Assembly (NCBI RefSeq): GCF_004698125.1
Contig: NZ_SRHV01000005.1
Location: forward strand, 62,001 to 126,000
Origin: Halosimplex halophilum
GTDB lineage: Archaea > Halobacteriota > Halobacteria > Halobacteriales > Haloarculaceae
Reading direction: 5' to 3'
DNA: 64,000 nucleotides
The notes beneath the pieces are model-generated. The model saw only the letters and a list, made by a program, of their open reading frames with translations. It did not search any database and was not told the origin of the DNA. The translations under genes and the position numbers were made by a program. Shown here one piece after another: positions 7,945 to 16,106 of this stretch; position 1 is the first letter of the stretch, and every line of letters begins with the position of its first letter.

Positions 7945-8496
7945 TCACTCGGGGTCGACGTCGAGCGCGTCGAACGCGCGGGCGGCGTCGCCGTCCATCC
8001 GGTCGAGGAGGTCGACGACGCGGGCGCGGGTGTCGCCGTCGACGGTGACGTGGACGACGCCCTCGCCGGGCTGGCCGTAGAGGACGCTGGCGCCCGCCGG
8101 CGCGGCGGCGATGGCGGGCAGGGCGGCCAGGTCCTCCTCGCCGTCGACGCGGACGAGCGTCTTCTCGCCGGCCGCGAGCGCGTCGACCAGCGCGTCCAGC
8201 AGCGCGGCGGTGAGCGTGGCGGGCGGGTTCTCGATGGACCGGACGCGGTCGAAGCGGTCGTCCGCGATCCCCTCGCTGACCTCGTCGTCGACGGCGGCGC
8301 GCTCGGTGCGCTCGTCGACGAACGCGAGGTCGGGGACGCGGCCCGCTTCTAGGGTGTGGTAGGTGACGATGTCGCCGACGGTCACGAGGGGGTCGCCGGC
8401 GGCGTCGAGAACGGCGGCCGTGTCGGTCGAGACGGGGCCGAACGGGTCTTTGAGCTCCGGGCGGAGCGCGGGCTGGAGTTCGAGGACGACGGTCAC
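7945..8496 (-). CDS. GTP-dependent dephospho-CoA kinase (DUF359 family)
   Basis: 183 residues, the length of archaeal DUF359 proteins, which carry out the last step of coenzyme A synthesis by phosphorylating dephospho-CoA with GTP and are unrelated to bacterial CoaE. Visible features are LKDPFGPV, VTVGDIVTYHTLEAGRVPD with the family VGD.v...l...g..P pattern, FVDERTERA, and VDGEEDLAALPAI, where the acidic motif is expected to bind metal/GTP, followed by GASVLYGQPGEGVV. It is the last gene of the aIF2-gamma/RNA polymerase operon, one base after spt4. This neighbourhood is conserved in Euryarchaeota and supports the call. Confidence 0.9.
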   Translation of the reverse strand: MTVVLELQPALRPELKDPFGPVSTDTAAVLDAAGDPLVTVGDIVTYHTLEAGRVPDLAFVDERTERAAVDDEVSEGIADDRFDRVRSIENPPATLTAALLDALVDALAAGEKTLVRVDGEEDLAALPAIAAAPAGASVLYGQPGEGVVHVTVDGDTRARVVDLLDRMDGDAARAFDALDVDPE

Positions 8497-8497
8497 G

Positions 8498-8695
8498 CTA
8501 GCGGACCTTCAGCGCGTAGCGGCCGGGCTCGGTGACGCCCATCTCCTCGGCGATCTCCGAGCGGTCGGGGTGGCTGATGACGACGAACCCCGCCCAGTCC
8601 TCCGTCAGCGACGACGACCCGCAGGCGACGCAGGTCTCGGCCTCCTCGGAGTCCTGTACGCGGTGGCACTCGCGACAGACTAACCTGTCGGCCAT
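8498..8695 (-). CDS. spt4: Transcription elongation factor Spt4 (RpoE2)
   Basis: 65-residue zinc protein. CRECH (residues 7-11) and CVACGSSS (about 22-29) supply the four zinc-binding cysteines. The C-terminal part, with GFVVISHPDRSEIAEEMG and PGRYALKVR, is typical of archaeal Spt4. Spt4 pairs with Spt5 (NusG-like) to clamp RNA polymerase and raise processivity. Its ATG overlaps the stop of rpoE1 (TGATG), so the two are translationally coupled. No spt5 gene is in the window. Confidence 0.95.
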   Translation of the reverse strand: MADRLVCRECHRVQDSEEAETCVACGSSSLTEDWAGFVVISHPDRSEIAEEMGVTEPGRYALKVR

Positions 8696-9273
8696 CAGTC
8701 CTCACCCGCTTCCGCGGCGGCCTCGCGTTTCTGGCGCTCCTCCTCGAGCCAGCCGTGCTTGCCGAGCCCGACCTGCTTGGCCGTCAGGCCGATCTTCGAG
8801 TCCCGAGGGTTGCGCTCGTCGATGCTCTTGGTGACGATGCGCGCCCGGACGGCGTCGCCGACACCGAGGGTGCGGTTGGAGTCCCGCGAGGAGAGCATCT
8901 GGCCCTCCTCGTCGTAGGCGAGGTACTCGTCGGAGATCTGGGAGACGTGCAGCAGGCCGTCGACGGGGCCGATCCCGACGAAGGCGCCGAAGTTGACGAC
9001 CTCGACGATCTCGCCGTCGACGACCTCCTGCATCTGCGGGTCGAAGGTCAGCGCGTCGAACTCGGCGGTGAAGTAGACGCCCTCCTGACCGGGGACGACC
9101 GCCCCCTCGCCGATGTCGTGGACGTCGATCACCGAGACGACCGAGCCGACGTCTTCGTCCATCCGTCCCTCGAGCTTGTCCTGCAGGAGCCGTTTGACCA
9201 GCCCCGGCGTCACGTCCGCCAGGTGTTCCGGCGGCACTTCGACCGTATCGCGGAGTGTAACCCGTTTGTACAT
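8695..9273 (-). CDS. rpoE1: DNA-directed RNA polymerase subunit E-prime (Rpo7)
   Basis: 192 residues. The N-terminal RNP-like half starts MYKRVTLRDTVEVPPEHL, and the S1 domain contains GEIVEVVNFGAFVGIGPVDG. A charged tail follows SKIGLTAKQVGLGKHGW. Rpo7 forms the polymerase stalk with Rpo4, helps open the promoter and binds nascent RNA. It sits between the PIN gene (one-base gap) and spt4 (one-base overlap), the standard archaeal arrangement. The start Met matches the conserved MYK N-terminus. Confidence 0.96.
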   Translation of the reverse strand: MYKRVTLRDTVEVPPEHLADVTPGLVKRLLQDKLEGRMDEDVGSVVSVIDVHDIGEGAVVPGQEGVYFTAEFDALTFDPQMQEVVDGEIVEVVNFGAFVGIGPVDGLLHVSQISDEYLAYDEEGQMLSSRDSNRTLGVGDAVRARIVTKSIDERNPRDSKIGLTAKQVGLGKHGWLEEERQKREAAAEAGED

Positions 9274-9274
9274 G

Positions 9275-9655
9275 TTATGGTTGAGTGACTGCGAGTTTGT
9301 TCCCGGCCCGTAAACTAACTACCGGAATACCGGCGTCGAGCAGCCGGCCCTTGAGCGGACCGTCGTTCGTGACAGCGTGCGAAACGTCCTCCCGTCCGGC
9401 GACCTCGACCACCGCGTCGTCGGCGTAGGCCGCCTCGTGGCCGACCGGCTCGCAGCGGTCGGCCGCCAGGTCCAGCCCGACGCTGGCCGCGGCCGCCTCC
9501 TTGCCCCGCCCGTCGGCGAGCTTCGCGAGCTCGTCGCGGACCGCCTCGGGGACCAGCAGCTCGTCGTCCCCCAGCAGCCGCTCGAGCTCCTCGAACACGC
9601 GAACGTCGCATTCGACGGGCATCATCAGTGCGTTCGTGTCCATGACGACGCTCAT
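9275..9655 (-). CDS. PIN-domain ribonuclease-like protein (Fcf1/Utp24-like)
   Basis: 126 residues forming a single PIN domain. Acidic residues expected at the nuclease centre are visible: Asp in [11 protein letters not shown] (strand 1), Glu in [15 protein letters not shown], Asp in [11 protein letters not shown] and Asp in [16 protein letters not shown] proteins in this operon are conserved in Euryarchaeota and resemble the eukaryotic Fcf1/Utp24 processing nuclease more than VapC toxins; no antitoxin is adjacent. Its start overlaps the aIF2-gamma stop by four bases. A role in rRNA or mRNA maturation is inferred. Confidence 0.85.
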   Translation of the reverse strand: MSVVMDTNALMMPVECDVRVFEELERLLGDDELLVPEAVRDELAKLADGRGKEAAAASVGLDLAADRCEPVGHEAAYADDAVVEVAGREDVSHAVTNDGPLKGRLLDAGIPVVSLRAGNKLAVTQP

Positions 9656-10884
9656 TCCCGAAGCGTGCCGATGCCGATGAGCCGCCAGCGGCCGCCCAGC
9701 CGTCGGTTGATGGCGATCTTCGCGCCCTCGCGGGCACAGACCGGGCGCTGGAGCGCGACCTCGGCCTCGCCGCCCCGGGCGCTGGTGACCGAGCCGACCG
9801 TCGTGGCCGTGCCGATGGTCATCATCAGCGGCTCGCCCGTCGATATCTCCTCGACGTCGCCGGCGTTCTCGCCGACGATCCGGTCAAGTAGATCGACGTC
9901 CATCGTGAACTGCTCGTGGGTCGGCGGCAGCGTCCCGGGCGGGCCCGCGACCTGCCCGGCGAGCGCGTCGCCCTTCGTGATCGAGGGGTCGAGCCCGGTC
10001 CCGACGCCGAGCAGCCCGCCCGGGGTCGCCGTCTCGACGGTCTCGCCGCCGGCCTGGAGCGACCGGACGGTCGTCTCGACGGGCTGCCACTCCGACTGGC
10101 CGCCCTCCTCGACCTCGCGGCCGGGCCGCAGCTCGATCTCGTCGTCGGCCTCCAGCTCGCCCTGGACGAGCGAGCCGCCGAGCACGCCACCGAGTAGCGA
10201 GTCCCAGGTGGTGCCCGGGCGGTTGATGTCGAAGCTGCGCGCGACGAGCATCTCCGCGTCGGCCTCGGGGTCCCGCTCGGGCGTCGGGATCTCCCGCTCG
10301 ATGGCGTCGATGAGCAGCTCCATGTTGACGCCCTGACCGGCGCTGATGGGGACGATGGGCGCGTCCTCGGCGACGGTGCCCTCGACGAACTCCTGGATCT
10401 GTTCGTAGTTCTCGCGGGCCTGCTCGGCGTCGACCAGGTCGATCTTGTTCTGGGCGACGACGATGTTGTCGATGCCGATGATGTCCAGCGCCATCAGGTG
10501 CTCCTCGGTCTGTGCCTGCGGGACGTCCTCGTTGGCGCTGACCACCAGCACCGCCCCGTCCATGATCGCCGCACCGGAGAGCATCGTCGCCATCAGGGTC
10601 TCGTGACCCGGCGCGTCCACGAACGAGACCGTGCGCAGCACGTCCGTCTCGGCGTCGTGCTCGCCACAGGTCTCGTCGACGGTGTAGGCGTCGGGGACTT
10701 CCCCCTCCGGACACTGCCGGAAGGTCGCGTCGGCGTAGCCGAGGCGGATGGAGATGCCGCGTTTCATCTCCTCGGAGTGCTGGTCCGTCCATTCGCCAGA
10801 GAGGGCTTGCACCAGCGTCGTCTTGCCGTGGTCGACGTGACCGACGAGTCCGATGTTCACCTCCGGTTGTGTGTTCGTCGTCAT
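9652..10884 (-). CDS. eif2g: Translation initiation factor aIF2, gamma subunit
   Basis: 410-residue translational GTPase that carries initiator Met-tRNA to the small ribosomal subunit. G1 is GHVDHGKTT (residues 15-23), G3 DAPGHE, G4 NKID and G5 near ISAGQGVN. The switch 1 stretch is [14 protein letters not shown] knuckle-like region CPEGEVPD...CGEH keeps only two of the four cysteines usual in aIF2-gamma, which is common in halophiles. Two beta-barrel domains follow, ending [13 protein letters not shown]. It is the first gene of the five-gene operon, with a TATA-like AGGTTTATC at 10924-10932. Confidence 0.97.
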   Translation of the reverse strand: MTTNTQPEVNIGLVGHVDHGKTTLVQALSGEWTDQHSEEMKRGISIRLGYADATFRQCPEGEVPDAYTVDETCGEHDAETDVLRTVSFVDAPGHETLMATMLSGAAIMDGAVLVVSANEDVPQAQTEEHLMALDIIGIDNIVVAQNKIDLVDAEQARENYEQIQEFVEGTVAEDAPIVPISAGQGVNMELLIDAIEREIPTPERDPEADAEMLVARSFDINRPGTTWDSLLGGVLGGSLVQGELEADDEIELRPGREVEEGGQSEWQPVETTVRSLQAGGETVETATPGGLLGVGTGLDPSITKGDALAGQVAGPPGTLPPTHEQFTMDVDLLDRIVGENAGDVEEISTGEPLMMTIGTATTVGSVTSARGGEAEVALQRPVCAREGAKIAINRRLGGRWRLIGIGTLRE

Positions 10885-10923
10885 CTCGAGAGTAATCTTG
10901 GGGAATCTTCGCCCTCTGCGACT

Positions 10924-10932
10924 GATAAACCT
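10924..10932 (-). promoter_or_regulatory. TATA box of the aIF2-gamma/rpoE1 operon
   Basis: AGGTTTATC on the minus strand, centred 44 nt upstream of the ATG at 10884. The predicted leader is about 20 nt. No other strong TATA-like site is seen before any downstream gene of this compact operon. Confidence 0.45.
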
Positions 10933-10992
10933 ACTGTTCCGTGTCCGGCCGCTCCGGGGGACCGGCCGCCGTCCGCCGGCGGCGTCCCCGCC

Positions 10993-11415
10993 TCAGTCGT
11001 CGAGCGCGTCCTCGACGGCGTCGACCAGGTCGTCGAACCCCCCGTTCGACGCCCCCTTCCGGACGTACCGGGCGCCCCGCTCGCGCGCCCGTTCGGCCAG
11101 CCCCTCGTCCTCGGAGCCCGAAAAGAGGATCAGGGCGGCGTCCGGGTGGGTCGCCGCGACGGCGTCGAGCAGCGCCAGCCCGTCCGTCCCGGGCATCTCG
11201 TAGTCGCTGACCACGCAGTCGACCGCGTCGTCGACCCGGGCCAGGGCGTCGTCCGCGTCGGTCGCCGTCCGGACGGACACGTCGTCGATCCGCCCGAGGT
11301 ACGCGCCCGCGAGCGCCGTCAGGTCCGGGTCGTCGTCGACGACAAGCACCGTGTGCGTCTCACAGCACCCGGTCGACCGGTGGAGGGGGTTCGACTCGCG
11401 CGATGCACACATCAC
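10993..11415 (-). CDS. Single-domain response regulator (receiver only)
   Basis: 140 residues consisting of one CheY-like receiver. The acidic pocket is VVDDDPD (about residues 26-31), the phospho-acceptor is Asp71 in VVSDYEMPG, the conserved Ser follows in LILFSGSEDE, and the Lys is in YVRKGAS. No output domain follows, so it should act by protein contact or as a phosphorelay link. The N-terminal 20 residues are unusual and contain a Cys pair (GCCET). ATGs at 11415 and 11412 are equivalent alternatives. It is divergent from an HTH gene 139 bases away. The partner kinase is unknown; the PAS kinase at 4403-6253 is a possibility only. Confidence 0.88.
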   Translation of the reverse strand: MMCASRESNPLHRSTGCCETHTVLVVDDDPDLTALAGAYLGRIDDVSVRTATDADDALARVDDAVDCVVSDYEMPGTDGLALLDAVAATHPDAALILFSGSEDEGLAERARERGARYVRKGASNGGFDDLVDAVEDALDD

Positions 11416-11516
11416 TCGCCCCGTTGACTCCGATCCGTGTTAATGATCCACGAGCGTTTTCGCGCGCTGAAAGCGCCGTCGGACAAGTGATAGTGAAAGT
11501 ACAAAAACCCGCTTCA

Positions 11517-11538
11517 GGGAACCCTTTTGGGAGTTCCC
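11517..11538. promoter_or_regulatory. Dyad-symmetric sequence before the HTH gene
   Basis: GGGAAC (11517-11522) and GTTCCC (11533-11538) flank CCTTTTGGGA and lie 16-37 nt upstream of the ATG at 11554. This covers the expected core promoter or start-site region. It could be an operator for the adjacent HTH protein, or a short hairpin in the leader. It was found by eye. Confidence 0.4.
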
Positions 11539-11553
11539 GTCGATCGATCGGGT

Positions 11554-12453
11554 ATGAGCGGAGCCAGCGAGGGGCCCGGCGAGGAGGCCGACGGGGAGGT
11601 CGACCCCGCGGAGGCGTTCGGCGTCGTCGCCAACGGGACCCGATTGGAGATCCTGGAGGCGCTGTGGCGCGCCGACGACCGCCCGGTGAGCTTCTCCGCG
11701 CTGCACGACGAGGTGGCGATGCGCGACAGCGCGCAGTTCAACTACCACCTCCAGCAGCTGACCGACCAGTTCGTCGCCAAACGCGAGGCGGGCTACGACC
11801 TGCGCCACGCCGGCGCCCAGGTCGTCCGCGCGGTCCGCGCGGGCACGTTCACCCGCCGGCCCGACGTGGAGCCGTTCGAGGTGGAGGGCGCCTGCACCCG
11901 CTGTGGCGGCGCCCTCGAAGCCCGCTACGCCGACGAGCAGTTCCGCATCGACTGCGTCGACTGCGGCAAGTCCCACGGCGAGTACGAGTTCCCGCCCGGC
12001 GGCCTGGTCGACCGGTCGAACGCGGAGGTCGCCACCGCCTTCGACGAGCGGGTCCGCCACCTCCACTGTCTGGCCGCCGACGGCGTCTGCCCCTCCTGCG
12101 CCGGCCGCATCCACACCGAGATCGTCCGCAACGACGGGGAGTGTTGTCTCGACGTGTCGCTGCGCGCCGAGCACGTCTGCGAGCGCTGCCGCAACGAGCT
12201 CTGTTCGCCCGTCGGCCTCGTCCTGCTCGACGAGTCGGTCGTCTCGGCGTTCTACGAGGACCACGGCATCGACCTGTCCTCGCGCCCGTACTGGACGCTC
12301 CCGTGGTGCGTCGACGACGAGTACACCGCCGTCGAGTCGGTCGACCCCTGGCGGGTCACCGTGGAGATCCCCCTGGCCGACGACCGGTTGACGGTCACGC
12401 TCGACGGCGACCTCGACGTGGTCGACAGCGAGTGTCGGTCCTGCGAGGGGTGA
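11554..12453 (+). CDS. ArsR-like winged HTH protein with zinc-ribbon C-terminal domain
   Basis: 299 residues. Residues 20-95 form a winged helix: AFGVVANGTRLEILEAL, then a recognition region with SAQFNYHLQQLTDQFV. The C-terminal two thirds carry cysteine pairs: CTRCGG and CVDCG (first ribbon), then CPSC, and CERCRNELC (second ribbon). The remainder is a compact domain of unknown role. This architecture is common in haloarchaea as putative one-component transcriptional regulators; ligand and targets are unknown. The start at 11554 follows a dyad that may be its own operator. It is divergent from the lone response regulator. Confidence 0.85.
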   Translation: MSGASEGPGEEADGEVDPAEAFGVVANGTRLEILEALWRADDRPVSFSALHDEVAMRDSAQFNYHLQQLTDQFVAKREAGYDLRHAGAQVVRAVRAGTFTRRPDVEPFEVEGACTRCGGALEARYADEQFRIDCVDCGKSHGEYEFPPGGLVDRSNAEVATAFDERVRHLHCLAADGVCPSCAGRIHTEIVRNDGECCLDVSLRAEHVCERCRNELCSPVGLVLLDESVVSAFYEDHGIDLSSRPYWTLPWCVDDEYTAVESVDPWRVTVEIPLADDRLTVTLDGDLDVVDSECRSCEG

Positions 12454-12640
12454 CGGGAGGCGGGGCCGTCACCGCCGCCCGTTCGTCTGCCGTCACCGGG
12501 GCCGGTCTGGAGGCCGTCGCCCCGTCGGCATCCGGTAGCCGGCCGGTAACTGCCAGTCGGCTACCGCTCGTTCGTCCGTCGCTCCTGAAGTGTCGAAAGG
12601 ATTATTTCGGCGTGGATGCACGTTACGCAGGACTGAACAC

Positions 12641-14806
12641 ATGCGCAGGGGCATCCGTCGGGAGGCAGGGTGGTCGCCGACCAGGGGGCAATCGAACGTC
12701 ATCGCGGTGGTGTTGCTGGCGGGGCTCGTCCTCGCCGGGGCGACGGTGGTCGTGGTCGCCGGCTCGACGGCGATCAACCAGGCCCAGAGCGACTCGTCGT
12801 TCGCGAGCGCCGAGCAGTCGATGCGGTCGCTCGGCGCCGAGATCGACAGCGTCTCGCGGGACGGGCAGTCGGCGGACGTACAACTCGACGCGTTGAAATC
12901 CGGCGACGCGGCGGTCGAAGAGTCCGCCGGATCGATGACCGTCACCGTCGTCCACAAAGGGTCGGGGGCGACGGATTCCCACACCGTCGAACTCGGGCGT
13001 ATCCAGTACGAACAGGGCCAGCGGACACTGGTGTACCAGGGAGGCGGGCTGTTCGAACGAACCGGGAACGGGTCGGCCGTCGTCTCCGCGCCCGAGGTGA
13101 GCTACCGCCAGGCGTCCGAGGGCGGGACACTGACGGTCCCCGTCGTCGCGGTCACGGGCGAAGCAGTCGACGACGAGGTGACCGTGGAACGGACGGCTAT
13201 CCGCGAGATCCTCCCCAAACTCGACGGCAACCCGGACACCGGCTCCGACGAATCGGTCAACCCGCTCAAACGCGGCACCGCGCTCCGGGTCACCGTCGAG
13301 AGCGAGGTCTACCGGGCGTGGGGGAGCGTGTTCGAACAGCGGATCGGGACCGGCGTCGAGTACGACCCCGACAAGGAACAGGTCTCGTTCACGCTCGATG
13401 GGCCGCCGGAACGCGGACCGCCGGTCACGCGGGCCGCGTTCTCCTCCCGGGGGGTCGACACGCACGTCGGGAAGTTCGCGGGGACGAGCTGCTACCACCC
13501 GACCAGAAGCAGTAGCTGTACGGCCGGTGACGTGTATCTGAAGTCGGCGGACGGCGGGCTCGCGAACTGTTTCACGGTCGAAGGGGACCTGGTCATCGAG
13601 CGGCTCCCGGCCAGCGGGAGCCTGTACGGGTCGTCGGGGTGCGGCGGTGCGACCATCGAGGGGAAGTCCTTTTTCGGCGAACGACGCTCGGCGAGTTCGC
13701 CGTACGAGATCAAAGGCGACGTGACCTTCGAGGGCTACACCAGCATCCACGACACGGTCACGTTCACCGCCGGCGGTGTCAATTTCGAGGACGACGTGCG
13801 GATCGACGGCAAGGTGAAGAAGATGCGCGGCGTCACCGTCGAGGAGTCGCTGTACGTCGAGCCGAACCCGAGCAGCAACGAACTGAAGATCAACGACGGC
13901 ACCGTCGTCAAGGGCGACCTCGTCGTCAACGGCCGCATCAAGGTGAACGGGAACGTGAGAGTCCACGGGGAAGTGTACGCCGAGGACGAGGTGAAAAGTA
14001 CCGGCTGGGGCGGCCTCAAGGACGAGAACGGGGACCCGAAACCGTCGTCGGAGATCCACGAGAACCTCCCGTCGTCGCAGGTGCTAGGGAAGATGCCGCG
14101 CGACCTCCAGCACATGACCACGTCCGACCGACCGAGCAGCGTCGACATGAGCAAGAAGGAACCGACGACCGGCGACAGCGCCTCCGACATCTCCTCCGGC
14201 ACGCTCGACTGTGACCCCGACGGAACGGCCGAGACGTGTCATCTCGACGCCGGGACGTACAAGCTCGACCACCTGGAACTGGGCCACGGCGACGAACTCG
14301 AACTCGACACCAGCGGCGGGAGCATCAAGATCTACGTCGAGGGCGGCGTCGAAGTCCCCAAGAACGCGGAGATCCAGGTGCTCGGGGACAACTCGAACCG
14401 GGTGGCGGTGTTCGTCGAGGGAGCGGGCGCCAGCAGTAACACGTTCCACATGTACGGCGGGTCCGGAACGGCCGGGGAAGTGACGACGCCGGACGACAAG
14501 GCGTCGAAGTTCTGGGTCTACATGGACCCGAGCGACGAGGTACGCATCAAGGAGCACTCGGACTTCACCGGCGTCATCTACGGGCCCGGTAACGGTCCCG
14601 ACGGCGACGGCGTCGACGTGTATCTCGACAAACACGCGACCGTCCGGGGCGCGGTCGTCGGCAACCTGGAGAAGTTCACGAACTCGGCGAGCATCAAGTA
14701 CGACGTCACGCTCCAGGGGCGGTCGGCGCTCATGGTGGGTACCTCCGACACGGACCGGGTGGCGTACTTCCGAACGTCCGCCCGCGTCGTCGGGGTGGAC
14801 GGCTGA
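12641..14806 (+). CDS. Large pilin-like surface protein with polymer-forming beta domain
   Basis: 721 residues. The N-terminus carries a class III (prepilin) signal: TRGQSNVIAVVLLAGLV, with a hydrophobic stretch to about residue 40 and expected cleavage before Gln. Residues 40-280 are a polar domain. Residues from about 355 hold short repeating beta turns (DVTFEGYTSIHDTVTFTAG, VTVEESLYVEPN, VVKGDLVVNGRIKVNGNVR) resembling bactofilin/polymer-forming repeats. The C-terminal domain, with SGTLDCDPDG and SDFTGVIYGPGN, resembles domains in other haloarchaeal pilin-like proteins. It is probably anchored in the membrane and extends into the S-layer space. It is convergent with an operon of five further pilin-like genes. 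A TATA-like GATTATTTC lies about 40 nt upstream. Confidence 0.8.
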   Translation: MRRGIRREAGWSPTRGQSNVIAVVLLAGLVLAGATVVVVAGSTAINQAQSDSSFASAEQSMRSLGAEIDSVSRDGQSADVQLDALKSGDAAVEESAGSMTVTVVHKGSGATDSHTVELGRIQYEQGQRTLVYQGGGLFERTGNGSAVVSAPEVSYRQASEGGTLTVPVVAVTGEAVDDEVTVERTAIREILPKLDGNPDTGSDESVNPLKRGTALRVTVESEVYRAWGSVFEQRIGTGVEYDPDKEQVSFTLDGPPERGPPVTRAAFSSRGVDTHVGKFAGTSCYHPTRSSSCTAGDVYLKSADGGLANCFTVEGDLVIERLPASGSLYGSSGCGGATIEGKSFFGERRSASSPYEIKGDVTFEGYTSIHDTVTFTAGGVNFEDDVRIDGKVKKMRGVTVEESLYVEPNPSSNELKINDGTVVKGDLVVNGRIKVNGNVRVHGEVYAEDEVKSTGWGGLKDENGDPKPSSEIHENLPSSQVLGKMPRDLQHMTTSDRPSSVDMSKKEPTTGDSASDISSGTLDCDPDGTAETCHLDAGTYKLDHLELGHGDELELDTSGGSIKIYVEGGVEVPKNAEIQVLGDNSNRVAVFVEGAGASSNTFHMYGGSGTAGEVTTPDDKASKFWVYMDPSDEVRIKEHSDFTGVIYGPGNGPDGDGVDVYLDKHATVRGAVVGNLEKFTNSASIKYDVTLQGRSALMVGTSDTDRVAYFRTSARVVGVDG

Positions 14807-14869
14807 AAGCCCGCGCCGTTCGGCAGTCCGCCCTCGGTCGCCACGTCCCGCCCTCCGGTCGCCCGTGAG

Positions 14870-15652
14870 CTACCGCAACTCGTAGTCGATCTCCGCGTGG
14901 GAGACGACGACCCGGTCGGTCGGGACGATACAGGTCACGTGGTCCGGCTCCGGTCGCCTGCAGGCCGGGCGGCCGCTCAGCGGCGCGCCCGGCGGGCGCG
15001 TGATGGTCCCGACGCTCTCGTTGAGCTGTCGCTCCCACACGTCGACCCGATCCGGCAGACTCTGGACGGTCACGTTGAGCCGGACGGGATCACTGTCCCG
15101 TGTCAGCGACACGCCGGTACTGTTGCCCGCCACCGCGTGGACCTCGCTGGTCCCGCCGCCGACGCTCTGCGTCGTCGCGTTCGTCTCGACGACGGGCACG
15201 ACGGAGCGGCTCCGCGAGAGGGCGAGTCGCGGGCCGGTGACTGCGACCGACCCCCTGGCCTGGTCGCGGACGACGAGCGTGTTCTCGTAGGCGATCGCCA
15301 CGTCGTCGGTCCTGTAGACGATCGGCCGGACCACGCGGTTGACCTCGACCCGTTCCGATCCGCGGATCGCGGTGACGTTGACCGTCGCCGGTGCGCCGGT
15401 CTCCAGCGTCGCGGAGTCGAGCGTGAGTTCGGTCGTCCGGCTCGTCGCCGTCCCGTAGTACAGCGCCTCCATGTCGGCCGCGACCGCCTGCATCGCGAAC
15501 TCCCCGTTGTCGGCGACCGTCGACGACTGCACCTGGTCGAGCGCCGTCACCCCGAAGGTCACGACCCCGCCGATCGCCAGCACGACCGCCGAGAAGACCA
15601 GCACGTAGCCGATGAGTTCGCTCTGTCCCCTGCGGGTGCGCCGCTCACGCAT
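14870..15652 (-). CDS. Type IV pilin-like protein (last gene of pilin operon)
   Basis: 260 residues. A class III signal RRGQSELIGYVLVFSAV is followed by a hydrophobic helix to about residue 37 and a helix with TALDQVQSS. The rest is a beta-rich extracytoplasmic domain with several N-glycosylation sequons (NVT, NAT, NST). It ends with a disulfide-capable Cys-rich region (GRPACRRPEPDHVTCIV). Assembly into a pilus or pseudopilus, or anchoring at the cell surface, is inferred from the signal. It overlaps the upstream gene by eight bases, so the operon is translationally coupled. It is convergent with the large pilin-like gene. Confidence 0.8.
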   Translation of the reverse strand: MRERRTRRGQSELIGYVLVFSAVVLAIGGVVTFGVTALDQVQSSTVADNGEFAMQAVAADMEALYYGTATSRTTELTLDSATLETGAPATVNVTAIRGSERVEVNRVVRPIVYRTDDVAIAYENTLVVRDQARGSVAVTGPRLALSRSRSVVPVVETNATTQSVGGGTSEVHAVAGNSTGVSLTRDSDPVRLNVTVQSLPDRVDVWERQLNESVGTITRPPGAPLSGRPACRRPEPDHVTCIVPTDRVVVSHAEIDYELR

Positions 15653-16106
15653 GTCTGATCACCACTTCCTGCCCGGTGTGGACGTACTCGACCCGGACCG
15701 TTCCGCCGTTGATCCGCGTCGAACGCAGTCCGGTGTCGACCTGTCGGACGGGGACGGTCACGTTCACGTTCAGGTCGGCTGCGGCGAGATAGAGCGTGTA
15801 TCGGCCGTCGTCCGGGTCGTCGGCGATCACGCCGATCCGGTACTGCGAGCCGGCGACGCGGTCGGGGAACTGTCGCGTCACGGCCGCCGTCTCCGGGACC
15901 GCCTCGGTCTCGTTGAACCGGTCGACGGTCATGACCGTCCCCGCCAGCTGCTGGCCCACGACCTCGAGTTGCTGGCGGGCGGTGTCCTCCCGTTCGTTCT
16001 GGATGAGCGACTCCGTCCCCAGCACCAGCCCGGTCGTCAACACCAGCGCCAGCGAGACGATGAGGACGTACGAGATCGCCGTCGAGACCGCGCGGTCGTC
16101 CATCAT
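15645..16106 (-). CDS. Type IV pilin-like protein
   Basis: 153 residues. The N-terminus MMDDRAVSTAISYVLIVSL has the form of an archaeal pilin signal (basic residue, Ala/Val at the cleavage site, then an uninterrupted hydrophobic helix to about residue 33). A helix with REDTARQQLEVVGQQLAG and a C-terminal beta domain with YTLYLAAADLNVNVTVPV follow. The starts at 16106 and 16103 are consecutive ATGs and the upstream stop lies within them (ATGATGA). It is the fourth gene of a five-gene operon. No flagellin-type signature was seen, and the function is unknown beyond surface location. Confidence 0.8.
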   Translation of the reverse strand: MMDDRAVSTAISYVLIVSLALVLTTGLVLGTESLIQNEREDTARQQLEVVGQQLAGTVMTVDRFNETEAVPETAAVTRQFPDRVAGSQYRIGVIADDPDDGRYTLYLAAADLNVNVTVPVRQVDTGLRSTRINGGTVRVEYVHTGQEVVIRHA

